Part shown: positions 51,156 through 58,788 of the stretch, piece by piece
Layout of the letters: the number at the start of each line of letters is the position of its first letter
Position numbering within the stretch: the first letter of the stretch is position 1
Assembly (NCBI RefSeq): GCF_007970665.1
Contig: NZ_CP042430.1
Location: forward strand, 4,030,001 to 4,094,000
Direction of reading: 5' to 3'
Length of the DNA: 64,000 nt
Origin: Baekduia soli
Lineage (GTDB): Bacteria > Actinomycetota > Thermoleophilia > Solirubrobacterales > Solirubrobacteraceae
The notes under the pieces: generated by a model
The model's input: only the letters and a program-made list of their open reading frames with translations
The model's database searches: none
What the model was told of the DNA's origin: nothing
Made by a program: the position numbers and the translations under genes

Positions 51156-52154
51156 ATGACCCAGTTCTGGTTCGCCGCCTCCACGGAGGAGTTCACCCCC
51201 AGCCAGATGCTCGAGCAGGCCCGCGTGGCCGACCGCTCGGGCTTCGACGGCATCGGCTCCTCCGACCACTTCGTGCCGTGGTTCCCCGAGGGCCGGGGGT
51301 CCTCCGCGTGGGCGTTCCTGCCCGCCGCGGGCCAGGTCGTCGGCGGCGACGGGCCGCTGTTCACCTCCGTCACGCCGGTCCTGCACCATTACCACCCGGC
51401 GGTCATCGCGCAGTACTTCATGGGCCTGGAGGACCTGCACCCGGGCCGCGCGGTGCTCGGCGTGGGCTCGGCCGAGGCCATCAGCGAGGTGCCCCTGGGC
51501 CTGGACTGGCCCGAGCCCGGCGAGATGCTGCGGCGCTTCGAGGCCGGGCTGGAGGCGATCTCGCGGCTGTGGGACGGCGAGACGGTGACGATGGACGGCG
51601 GCTGGTTCCGCCTCGACGAGGCGCGCCTGTACACGATGGCCGCGCGGCGCCCGCGGATGATCGTCTCGGCCTTCGGACCGCAGGCCGCCGCGATCGCCGG
51701 CCGCTGGGGCGACGGGCTGTGGACGCTGGGCGACCCCGAGAGCGCCCCGGAGGTCATCGACGCCTACCGCTCGGCCTGCGCCGAGCACGGCCGCGAGCCG
51801 GGCGAGATCGTCCTGCAGGCCGGCTTCCACCTCGGCGAGCCCGAGGAGCGCGTCATCGCCGCGACCCGCAAGTGGAAGACGACGCAGTTCCCCGAGTACT
51901 ACCGCGACGACCACCACGACCTCGAGGCGATGGCCGCCGAGGCCGAGAGGCGCATGAGCGACGAGGAGTTCGCCCACGAGGGCTTCCTCATCAGCAGCGA
52001 CGTCGACGAGCACATCCGGCGCCTGCGCGAGCTGGCGGCCATCGACGGGACGACCGTCGTGTGCCTGCAGTCCATCGGCGACCACGACCCGCTGACCTCC
52101 ATCCGCCGCTACGGCGACGAGGTGCTGCCGTCGCTGCGCGGGGCGCGCGCCTAG
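51156..52154 (+). CDS. F420-dependent LLM-class oxidoreductase (FGD-like)
   Basis: 332 residues, luciferase-like TIM barrel. FWFAASTEEFTPSQMLEQAR, DGIGSSDHFVPWFP, LGVGSAEAISEVPLGLDWP and SAFGPQAAAIAGRWGDGLWT follow the TIGR03557/glucose-6-phosphate dehydrogenase (FGD) pattern. It should use coenzyme F420 to oxidise a sugar phosphate or similar, supplying reduced F420. Starts 9 bases after the GT2 stop. Its TAG shares CTAG (52151-52154) with the convergent udg stop. Confidence 0.88.
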   Translation: MTQFWFAASTEEFTPSQMLEQARVADRSGFDGIGSSDHFVPWFPEGRGSSAWAFLPAAGQVVGGDGPLFTSVTPVLHHYHPAVIAQYFMGLEDLHPGRAVLGVGSAEAISEVPLGLDWPEPGEMLRRFEAGLEAISRLWDGETVTMDGGWFRLDEARLYTMAARRPRMIVSAFGPQAAAIAGRWGDGLWTLGDPESAPEVIDAYRSACAEHGREPGEIVLQAGFHLGEPEERVIAATRKWKTTQFPEYYRDDHHDLEAMAAEAERRMSDEEFAHEGFLISSDVDEHIRRLRELAAIDGTTVVCLQSIGDHDPLTSIRRYGDEVLPSLRGARA

Positions 52155-52834
52155 AAGAGCCCGAGCTGGAGGCTGGGCTCGGGCTCGGCCTCGGCGGCGG
52201 CCGGCGGCTCGGGCTCGACGGCCTCGGCCTGGGGCTGCTCGGGCGCGCCGAGCGCCAGCAGCTCGGGGATCCGTGCGAAGTCCTCGCGCAGGACGTCGAC
52301 GTTGGCGGGCGTGTACAGCGCGGCGGCCGGGTGGAAGACCGGGTAGAGCCGGACCGCCCGCGTCCCGACGACGCGGACCTCCGGTCGCCCGTGCAGGCGC
52401 ATGACCCCGGTCGTGTCCTGGCGCAGCAGCTTCGTGGCGAAGTTGCCCAGGGTGACGATCATCGACGGCTGGACGAGCTCGATCTTGCGGAACAGGAAGT
52501 CCTGGCAGTGCTCGATCTCGGCGGGCTGCGGATCGCGGTTGCCCGGCGGCCGGCAGTTGAGCACGTTGTTGATGAACACGTCCGAGCGCGCCAGGCCGAT
52601 CTCGCCGAGCAGGCGGTCCAGGAGCTGCCCCGCCTGGCCCACGAACGGCAGGCCCTGGAGGTCCTCGTTGCGGCCCGGCGCCTCGCCGACGAACATGAGC
52701 TCGGCGTCGGCGTTGCCCGAGCCGAAGACGACGGTCGAGCGGGTCCGGGCCAGCTCCGGGCAGCGGGTGCATCCCCGCGCCTCGGCGAGGACGGCCTTCA
52801 GCGCCTCGCGACGCTGTGCGGCGGTCGACGACAC
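52151..52834 (-). CDS. Uracil-DNA glycosylase, family 4 (Fe-S), with clamp-binding tail
   Basis: 227 residues. Fe-S ligands: CTRCPEL near the start, then NNVLNCRPPGNRDPQPAEIE and HCQDFL. Active-site motif 1: GEAPGRNEDLQGLPFVGQAG; motif 2: HPAAAL. It removes uracil from DNA as the first step of base-excision repair. After a Pro/Glu/Ala linker the last residues are SLQLGLF, a bacterial sliding-clamp-binding peptide (QLxLF). TAGGCT stands seven bases before GTG 52834. Confidence 0.92.
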   Translation of the reverse strand: MSSTAAQRREALKAVLAEARGCTRCPELARTRSTVVFGSGNADAELMFVGEAPGRNEDLQGLPFVGQAGQLLDRLLGEIGLARSDVFINNVLNCRPPGNRDPQPAEIEHCQDFLFRKIELVQPSMIVTLGNFATKLLRQDTTGVMRLHGRPEVRVVGTRAVRLYPVFHPAAALYTPANVDVLREDFARIPELLALGAPEQPQAEAVEPEPPAAAEAEPEPSLQLGLF

Positions 52835-52893
52835 CCGGCCAAGCCTAGACCGCCGACCGGATCCCGGGCTGTTCCCTTTCGCAATCTGCGGGG

Positions 52894-52996
52894 TATCATC
52901 CGGTGCACCTTCGAGCTCGCGACCGGCATCTCCCGTGCGGAGAGCTGGACCGACTGCTGCAATGACCTCCTCTCCTTTCGCCCGCGCGCCATCGCG
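52894..52996 (+). promoter_or_regulatory. panC promoter and ~90-base leader
   Basis: TATCAT (52894-52899) is a good -10 and leaves a leader of about 90 bases before ATG 52997, much longer than most leaders in this window. Within it a 20-codon frame runs from GTG 52903 to TGA 52965. The bases before panC (CCTCCTCTCC) are anti-Shine-Dalgarno-like, so pairing could mask a site. Regulatory function is speculative. Confidence 0.3.
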
Positions 52997-53890
52997 ATGA
53001 AGACGCTGCGCACCGTCGCCGACCTGCGCAGCGCGCTGGCCGGCCACCGCCGCGAGGGCGAGACGATCGCCCTCGTCCCGACGATGGGCTACCTGCACGA
53101 GGGTCACCTCAGCCTCGTCCGGGCCGCCCGCGAGCGCGCCGGCGTCGTCGTGGTCTCCCTGTTCGTCAACCCGTCGCAGTTCAACGAGGCGGCCGACCTG
53201 GAGGCCTACCCCCGCGACGAGGCCCGCGACGTGGACCTCGCGAGCGCGGCCGGCGCCGACATCCTGTTCGCACCCGCGCTGGACGAGGTCTACCCCCAAG
53301 GGTTCGGCACGCAGGTGCGTGTCGGGGGCGCCCTGACCGACCGCCTCGAGGGCGCCCACCGCGGCGCCGAGCACTTCCACGGCGTCACCACCGTCGTGTG
53401 CAAGCTGATGAACATGGTCGGTCCCGACGTCGCCGTCTTCGGCCAGAAGGACGCCCAGCAGGCGCTCGTGCTGCGCCGCATGGTCGCCGACCTGGACATG
53501 CCGGTGCGCATCGACGTGGCGCCGACCGTCCGCGAGCCCGATGGCCTCGCGCTCTCCAGCCGCAACGTGCGCCTGCACGGCGACGACCGCCGCCGCGCCC
53601 TGGCCCTGCACCGCGGGCTGCAGGCCGCGACCGCCGCGCTGGCCGGCGGCGAGCGCGACGCCGCACGTCTCACCGCCGCCGCCCGCAGCGCGATGGACGA
53701 GCTCGGCGTGCAGCCCGAGTACCTCGCGCTCGTCGATCCCGGGACGCTCGACCCGCTCGACGCCGTCGACGGCCGGGAGGCGCTCCTGGCCGTGGCCGCG
53801 CGCGTCGGCGACGTGCGCCTCATCGACAACACGATCCTCATCCCCGACCCCGTCCACACCGACGCAACGGTGGCGACCTGCCTCTCCTGA
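52997..53890 (+). CDS. panC: Pantothenate synthetase
   Basis: 297 residues. Joins pantoate and beta-alanine with ATP to make pantothenate, the step before CoA synthesis. HIGH-type nucleotide motif in GYLHEGHLSLVRAAR, pantoate site NPSQFNEAADLEAYPRDEAR, GQKDAQQALVLRRMV, and KMSK-like ALSSRN. Length and motifs are complete. The ATG has a purine-poor upstream region and a long leader. panB follows 38 bases later, so the two pantothenate genes form one operon. Confidence 0.95.
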   Translation: MKTLRTVADLRSALAGHRREGETIALVPTMGYLHEGHLSLVRAARERAGVVVVSLFVNPSQFNEAADLEAYPRDEARDVDLASAAGADILFAPALDEVYPQGFGTQVRVGGALTDRLEGAHRGAEHFHGVTTVVCKLMNMVGPDVAVFGQKDAQQALVLRRMVADLDMPVRIDVAPTVREPDGLALSSRNVRLHGDDRRRALALHRGLQAATAALAGGERDAARLTAAARSAMDELGVQPEYLALVDPGTLDPLDAVDGREALLAVAARVGDVRLIDNTILIPDPVHTDATVATCLS

Positions 53891-53928
53891 GGGGGCGTCA
53901 ACCGGCGGTCAAGGAGCCCCCATCAGCC

Positions 53929-54822
53929 ATGTCCTCCATGCGCAACATCACCGTCCCGGCCGACGCCTCGCGCCTGCCGATGACCCTTCCCCGCCTCGCG
54001 GAGAAGCAGCGACTCGGCGAGCCGCTGGTCATGGTCACCGCCTACGACTACCCGAGCGCGCTCGCGGTCGACAAGGCCGGCGTGGACCTCGTCCTCGTCG
54101 GCGACAGCGGCGCCATGACCGTGCTGGGCTACGAGTCGACCGTCCCGGTCTCCCTCGACGAGCTGCTCATGCTCGCCAAGGCGGTCCGGCGCGGCCTGCG
54201 CACGCCGTTCCTGGTCGGCGACCTGCCGTTCGGGTCCTACGAGGTCAGCGACGAGCAGGCCGTGCAGACCGCGTTCCGCTTCGTCAAGGAGGCGGGCTGC
54301 GATGCCGTCAAGCTCGAGGGCGGCGGCCCGGTCTCGGTCGCCCGCGCCCGGGCGATCGTCGGTGCCGGGATCCCGGTCATGGGCCACGTCGGCCTGACGC
54401 CGCAGACCTCGACGGCGCTGGGCGGCTACCGCGCGCAGGGCCGGACCGCCGAGGCCGCCGGGCGCGTCGCGCGCGAGGCGCTGGCGCTGCAGGACGCCGG
54501 CTGCTTCTCCATCGTCTTCGAGGCCATCCCCAGCGCCGTGGCCGAGGCCGTCATGCCGCGGCTGCATGCGCTGGTGATCGGCATCGGCGCCGGCCCGGCG
54601 ACCGACGGCCAGGTCCTCGTGTTCCACGACCTGCTCGGCATCCGCGAGGGCCGCGGCGCCCGCTTCGTGCAGCGCTACGCGGACATCCTGGACGAGATGA
54701 TCTCCGGCGTCGCGGCCTACGCCGACGACGTGCGTGGGCGCCGCTACCCGGGCCCCGACCACGGCTACACGATCCCCGACGAGGAGCTGGCCGCCTTCAA
54801 GGAGGCCCTCCGGGCCCTCTGA
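53929..54822 (+). CDS. panB: 3-methyl-2-oxobutanoate hydroxymethyltransferase
   Basis: 297 residues of TIM-barrel ketopantoate hydroxymethyltransferase: transfers a hydroxymethyl group from methylene-tetrahydrofolate to alpha-ketoisovalerate. MVTAYDYPSALAVDKAGVDL, VGDSGAMTVLGYESTVPVSL (Mg site), DLPFGSYEVSDEQA, KLEGGG, GHVGLTPQ and IGIGAGPATDGQVLVFHDLL are all present. AAGGAG lies 12 bases before ATG 53929; ATG 53941 is possible. It provides pantoate precursor for the panC product. Confidence 0.95.
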   Translation: MSSMRNITVPADASRLPMTLPRLAEKQRLGEPLVMVTAYDYPSALAVDKAGVDLVLVGDSGAMTVLGYESTVPVSLDELLMLAKAVRRGLRTPFLVGDLPFGSYEVSDEQAVQTAFRFVKEAGCDAVKLEGGGPVSVARARAIVGAGIPVMGHVGLTPQTSTALGGYRAQGRTAEAAGRVAREALALQDAGCFSIVFEAIPSAVAEAVMPRLHALVIGIGAGPATDGQVLVFHDLLGIREGRGARFVQRYADILDEMISGVAAYADDVRGRRYPGPDHGYTIPDEELAAFKEALRAL

Positions 54823-54837
54823 TCCCTCACCGTTCGG

Positions 54838-54880
54838 CGACCGCGACCCTGGCCACCCGTCGGGGTCGCGGTCGTTAACA
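54838..54880 (+). terminator. Terminator hairpin after panB
   Basis: Perfect 12-bp stem CGACCGCGACCC (54838-54849) / GGGTCGCGGTCG (54863-54874) with a 13-base loop, 15 bases after the panB stop, followed by only a short TT run. Confidence 0.75.
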
Positions 54881-54900
54881 CGGTCTTCACTCGCTACGCT
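54874..54900 (+). promoter_or_regulatory. Promoter of the DUF47-pit operon with PHO-box-like repeat
   Basis: GTTAACA (54874-54880) and CTTCACT (54885-54891) sit 11 bases apart, like the GTTCACC-N4-GTTCACC repeats bound by actinobacterial phosphate regulators RegX3/PhoP (five of seven bases each). TACGCT (54895-54900) then lies seven bases before GTG 54908. Phosphate control of a phosphate carrier is plausible but inferred. Confidence 0.4.
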
Positions 54901-54907
54901 GCCGCGC

Positions 54908-55534
54908 GTGGCCCGTCTGTCTCAGGTCTTCGCCCCCCGCGACCGCGAGTTCTTCGACCTCTTCGAGGAGGCGGGCGGCAACATGGCGCGCGCCGCCGAC
55001 CTCCTGGACCAGATGCTGTCGGCCTGGCCCGACCGCAAGGAGCTGTCGCGCGACATCCTCGTCTGCGAGCAGGAGGGTGACCGCATCACGCACGACATCA
55101 TCCACCGGCTGCACCAGACGTTCGTCACCCCGATCGACCGCGAGGACATCCTCGAGCTCGCCTCGGCGCTGGACGACGTCATCGACTACACCGAGGAGGT
55201 CGCCGACTACCTCGGCCTCTACCGGATCGAGGCGCCGATGGAGCAGGCCCAGCGCCTGGCGCACATCCTCGTGCAGGCGACGCGCCAGCTCGCCGAGGCC
55301 CTGCCCCGCATGCGCGGCTTCCAGGACCTCAGCCACTACACGGTCGAGGTCAACCGCCTGGAGAACGACGGCGACCGGGTGACCCGCGAGGCGATGGCCT
55401 CCCTGTTCGAAGGCGGCATCGACCCGATGGTGGTCATCCGCTGGAAGGACATCTACGAGCGCCTCGAGCAGGCGATCGATGCATGCGAGCACGTGGCCAA
55501 CGTGCTCGAGGGCATCGTCATCAAGAACTCCTAG
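54908..55534 (+). CDS. DUF47 (PhoU-like) Pit accessory protein
   Basis: 208 residues, all helical with two PhoU-like three-helix bundles: FFDLFEEAGGNMARAADLLD, CEQEGDRITHDIIHRLHQTF, then SALDDVIDYTEEVADYL and ENDGDRVTREAM. The E/DxxxD motifs bind metal clusters. DUF47 genes precede Pit transporters and regulate them. Pit follows 11 bases later. Confidence 0.92.
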   Translation: MARLSQVFAPRDREFFDLFEEAGGNMARAADLLDQMLSAWPDRKELSRDILVCEQEGDRITHDIIHRLHQTFVTPIDREDILELASALDDVIDYTEEVADYLGLYRIEAPMEQAQRLAHILVQATRQLAEALPRMRGFQDLSHYTVEVNRLENDGDRVTREAMASLFEGGIDPMVVIRWKDIYERLEQAIDACEHVANVLEGIVIKNS

Positions 55535-55545
55535 GCGCCTCCCCC

Positions 55546-56649
55546 GTGGGCAGCGACCTCGTCCTCTACATCGTCGTGGCCACCGCGCTGGCCTTCGACT
55601 TCACCAACGGCTTCCACGACACGGCCAACGCCATCGCGACGAGCATCTCCACGCGCGCGCTGTCGCCGCGCGCCGCGGTCCTCATGTCCGCGGTGCTCAA
55701 CTTCGCCGGCGCGTTCGTCTCGCTGTCGGTCGCGGCGACGGTCGCCAAGGGCATCGTCGAGCCCGGTGGCATCACGCAGACGATCGTCTTCGGCGGCCTC
55801 ATCGGCGCCATCGCCTGGAACCTGGCGACGTGGTGGTTCGGGCTGCCGTCGTCCTCCTCGCACGCGCTCATCGGCGGCATGGTCGGCTCGGCCTTCGTGG
55901 CCAAGGGGCCCAGCGCCATCCTCGGCGACGGGATCCTCGAGAAGGTCGTGCTGCCCGCGGTCATCGCCCCGATCCTGGCCTTCGTCGTGGCGGGCATCTC
56001 GATCCTCGTGGCCTACCGGATCGTGGGGCGCCAGCGCCCCGGCCTGGTCAACCGCGGCTACCGCCTGGGCCAGATCGTCACCGGCAGCCTCTTCTCGCTG
56101 GCCCACGGCACGAACGACGCCCAGAAGACGATGGGCATCATCACGCTGGCGCTCATCGCCCACGGTGACCTGTCCTCCGCCAGCTTCCACGTGCCGACGT
56201 GGGTCGTGATCTGCTCGGCGTCGGCGATCGCGCTGGGGACCTACTCCGGCGGCTGGCGGATCATCCGCACCATGGGCAGCCGGATCATCAAGATGGACCC
56301 GGCGCAGGGCTTCTCGGCCCAGGGCGCGGGCGCCGCGGTCGTCCTGACCGCCTCGCACCTGGGCTTCCCGCTCTCGACGACGCACGTCATCTCCGGCGGC
56401 GTCATGGGCGCCGGCGCCGCCAAGCGCCTGTCGGCGGTCCGCTGGGGCCTGGCCGGCAACATCGCGCTGGCCTGGGTGCTGACCCTGCCGTGCGCGGCCG
56501 TGATCGGGGGCGCCGCCTACGGCCTGTGCTCGATCTTCGGCAGCGACGCGGCCGGCGTCATCGTCGTGTCGCTGCTGGTCATCGGCCTGCTGGCCGCGGC
56601 GTTCGGCTCGCGGGTGCGCCGCGGGCCGGCGATCACGGCGGAGGCCTGA
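55546..56649 (+). CDS. pit: Low-affinity inorganic phosphate transporter Pit
   Basis: 367 residues, about ten helices, two inverted PHO4 halves. First half: DFTNGFHDTANAIATSISTR, SSSHALIGGMVGSA; second half: SLAHGTNDAQKTMGIITLAL, GFPLSTTHVISGGVMGAGAA. Imports metal-phosphate with protons. GTG 55546 starts just before helix 1. Operon DUF47-pit-small membrane protein. Confidence 0.95.
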   Translation: MGSDLVLYIVVATALAFDFTNGFHDTANAIATSISTRALSPRAAVLMSAVLNFAGAFVSLSVAATVAKGIVEPGGITQTIVFGGLIGAIAWNLATWWFGLPSSSSHALIGGMVGSAFVAKGPSAILGDGILEKVVLPAVIAPILAFVVAGISILVAYRIVGRQRPGLVNRGYRLGQIVTGSLFSLAHGTNDAQKTMGIITLALIAHGDLSSASFHVPTWVVICSASAIALGTYSGGWRIIRTMGSRIIKMDPAQGFSAQGAGAAVVLTASHLGFPLSTTHVISGGVMGAGAAKRLSAVRWGLAGNIALAWVLTLPCAAVIGGAAYGLCSIFGSDAAGVIVVSLLVIGLLAAAFGSRVRRGPAITAEA

Positions 56650-56650
56650 C

Positions 56651-56887
56651 GTGGCCGGCGTCATCGAGTGGGGCAAGCTCGGCCAGCTGCTGTGGGTCGC
56701 GCCCGTCGCGGGCCTGGCGGTCGCCCTGACGTTCTCGCTGATCATCGTCGGGGTCTCCCGCGCGGGCGAGGCGCGCCGCGACCGCGCGGGCGGCATCGCC
56801 GCCGCCTACAGCGCGCTCGCTCTGGCGGCCACGGCCGGCTTCTGCGCCGTCGTGGTCTACGGCGTCCAGATCATCACGACGAAATAG
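56651..56887 (+). CDS. Small two-helix membrane protein of the pit operon
   Basis: 78 residues from GTG 56651, one base after the pit stop. Two helices (LLWVAPVAGLAVALTFSLII and AYSALALAATAGFCAVVVYG) joined by a basic loop (RAGEARRDRAG). Similar small genes often follow pit in this group of actinobacteria; the function is unknown, perhaps stabilising the transporter. Confidence 0.75.
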   Translation: MAGVIEWGKLGQLLWVAPVAGLAVALTFSLIIVGVSRAGEARRDRAGGIAAAYSALALAATAGFCAVVVYGVQIITTK

Positions 56888-56888
56888 C

Positions 56889-56916
56889 GGAACGCTCGCG
56901 CAGAGCGCGAGGTTCC
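56889..56916. terminator. Bidirectional hairpin between convergent operons
   Basis: GGAACGCTCGCGC (56889-56901) pairs with GCGCGAGGTTCC (56905-56916) with one bulged G and a three-base loop, in the gap between the pit operon (plus) and the acetyltransferase gene (minus). No U run, as usual in GC-rich genomes. Confidence 0.6.
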
Positions 56917-56946
56917 GGGCGGTGGTGTCGTCGGCCCATGGGGCGC

Positions 56947-57576
56947 TCAACCCGCCACGGGCGCGTCGGGCGGCAGCCCGGCCTCGGGGTGCTCGGCGTA
57001 GGTGATCGTCCGCAGCACGCGGGCGGGCGAGCCGGCCGCGATCGAGAACGCCGGCAGGTCAGTCGTCACGACGCTGTTGGCGCCGATGACGCAGCGCTCG
57101 CCGATCGTCACGCCGCTGGTGATGACCGCGTTGGCACCGCACCACACGTTGTCGCCGATCCGCGTCGGGCCCTTGGTCGTGAAGCCCTGCCACGGCACGG
57201 GCTTGACCGGGTCGTCGAAGCGGTGGTTGCCGTCGGTCACGAAGCAGCCGTTGGCGAACATGCAGTGCTCGCCGATCTCGACGAGCTCGACGGCCGCCAC
57301 CATGACCCCGAGGTTCAGGAACGTGCCGCCACCGATGCGGATGCGGCCCGGCGCCGGCGCCGTGAGCCAGACACCGGGCTCGAACAGCACGTGCGGGCCG
57401 AGCTCGAGGCGCCCGTCCTGCAGGAGCTCGAGGACGTTGCCGTGGATCGGCCAGCGCGCGAAGGACTCGCGCCGCGCGAGCTCGAGGTGGATCCGCGCCC
57501 GGTTCCACGGCAGCGAGCTGCGCTCGTACCAGCGCCACTTCTGCAGCCAGAGGCGGGCACGGCCCGCCTCGATCAT
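56947..57576 (-). CDS. Hexapeptide-repeat (LbetaH) acetyltransferase
   Basis: 209 residues. The left-handed beta-helix shows I/V-G-x-x repeats: IRIGGGTFLNLGVMVAAVEL, VEIGEHCMFANGCFVTD, TRIGDNVWCGANAVITSGVT, IGERCVIGANSVVTTDLP and AAGSPARVLR, the typical end of WbbJ/NodL-like O-acetyltransferases. His in DGNHRFDD may be catalytic. Its start overlaps the stop of the coiled-coil gene upstream (ATGA). Target unknown. Confidence 0.88.
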   Translation of the reverse strand: MIEAGRARLWLQKWRWYERSSLPWNRARIHLELARRESFARWPIHGNVLELLQDGRLELGPHVLFEPGVWLTAPAPGRIRIGGGTFLNLGVMVAAVELVEIGEHCMFANGCFVTDGNHRFDDPVKPVPWQGFTTKGPTRIGDNVWCGANAVITSGVTIGERCVIGANSVVTTDLPAFSIAAGSPARVLRTITYAEHPEAGLPPDAPVAG

Positions 57577-58655
57577 CGCGGCTCCCCGGGCTCGTCGACG
57601 GTGCCGCCCTCGCGCAGGATGCGCGCGAGGTGGTCGGCGATCTCGGCGGCCGTTCCCTCGCGGCCGCCGGCCCGCAGCCGAGCCTGGACGCTGTGCAGCG
57701 ACGTGCGGTCGGTCAGGTCCTTCTGGGCGGCCTGCAGCTGGGCGGTGAGCTGGTTGCCGAGCTCGCGCAGGCGGTGCTGGGCGTCGCGGACGGCCTCGGT
57801 CAGCGCCCGCCCCTCCACGCCGGCCACGTCGGCCTGCGCACGCGCCTCGCGCAGCAGCGCGTCGGCCTGCTCGCGGGCCTCGCGGGTGGTGGCCCGCGCC
57901 TGGGCGCGGATCGCCGCCACCTCGTCCTCGGCGGCGGCGCGGATGCCGGCCGCCTCCTCGGTGGCCGCGACGATGATGCGCCGTGCCTCCTGCTCGGCGG
58001 CCGAGATGGCGCTGGAGGAGTCCTGCTCGATCGCCCGCAGGCGCGCGGCGACGGCCTGCTGGACGCGCAGGTCCTCCGCTGCGGCCGCCTCCTGGCGGGC
58101 GCGCTCGGCCTCGGCGCGGATCTCCGCGGCGGCCCGCTCGCCCTCCGCACGTGCCTCGGCGACGGCGCGCTCGCGCTCGGCGTCGGCGCCGGCGGCCACG
58201 CGCTCGGCCTCCTGGCGGGCGTCGGCCCGCAGCTGCGCGGCGTCGGCTCGGCCCTGGTCCAGCGCCTGCTGGGCCTGCTCGCGCGCCTCCGCGAGCAGAC
58301 GCTGGGCCTCGGCGCGCGCGTCGGCCACCGTCTGCTCGGCCTCGCCGGCCCCGGACGCGGGGCCCGGGGACCCCGGCATGGTGATCGGCGCCGGCGCCAC
58401 GGGCGCGGGGAGCGGCGGCGCGGAGGGCACCGGCGGAGGCGGCGGCGCGACGGGCTCGGGCGCGGGCACCGCGCCGCCCGGCTCGGAGGTGAACGGGCGG
58501 TGGCGTACGGTCAGCTCGTGGCCGCGGGTGCCGCCCGGGAGCACGACCTCGCGTTCGCTGACCAGCTCGATGTGGCCGAAGCGCAGCGTGAGATCCGTCA
58601 GCAGCGCGGAGCGATCCGGCCCGGTGACGGTGACGACGGACGGTTCCAGAGCCAT
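57573..58655 (-). CDS. ACT-like N-terminus plus long coiled-coil protein
   Basis: 360 residues. Residues 5-45 (SVVTVTGPDRSALLTDLTLR then FGHIELV) resemble an ACT domain. A Pro-rich linker (PAPEPVAPPPPPVPSAPPLP) follows. Residues about 105-330 are an Ala/Glu/Arg/Gln heptad coiled coil without interruptions, like DivIVA- or ATP-synthase-stalk-like rods. The end is EGTAAEIADHLARILREGGT. The rod could be structural or scaffolding; coupling to an acetyltransferase gives no clear pathway. Confidence 0.65.
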   Translation of the reverse strand: MALEPSVVTVTGPDRSALLTDLTLRFGHIELVSEREVVLPGGTRGHELTVRHRPFTSEPGGAVPAPEPVAPPPPPVPSAPPLPAPVAPAPITMPGSPGPASGAGEAEQTVADARAEAQRLLAEAREQAQQALDQGRADAAQLRADARQEAERVAAGADAERERAVAEARAEGERAAAEIRAEAERARQEAAAAEDLRVQQAVAARLRAIEQDSSSAISAAEQEARRIIVAATEEAAGIRAAAEDEVAAIRAQARATTREAREQADALLREARAQADVAGVEGRALTEAVRDAQHRLRELGNQLTAQLQAAQKDLTDRTSLHSVQARLRAGGREGTAAEIADHLARILREGGTVDEPGEPR

Positions 58656-58788
58656 TGAGCGCCCCACCGTATCGATCCCCGCAGCGCGAACGCCCGGCCG
58701 GCCGTGGGTGGACGTTCGTCCGATGCGCGTGATCTTCGTGCACGGCTCGTGTCCTTGCTCCTGAACGCCGATGACTCCAGGAGGAACC

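Noticed and set aside
52903-52965. 20-codon frame in the panC leader as a cysteine-type attenuator peptide
   Set aside because: It lacks the repeated regulatory codons and the conserved pattern of known actinobacterial leader peptides.
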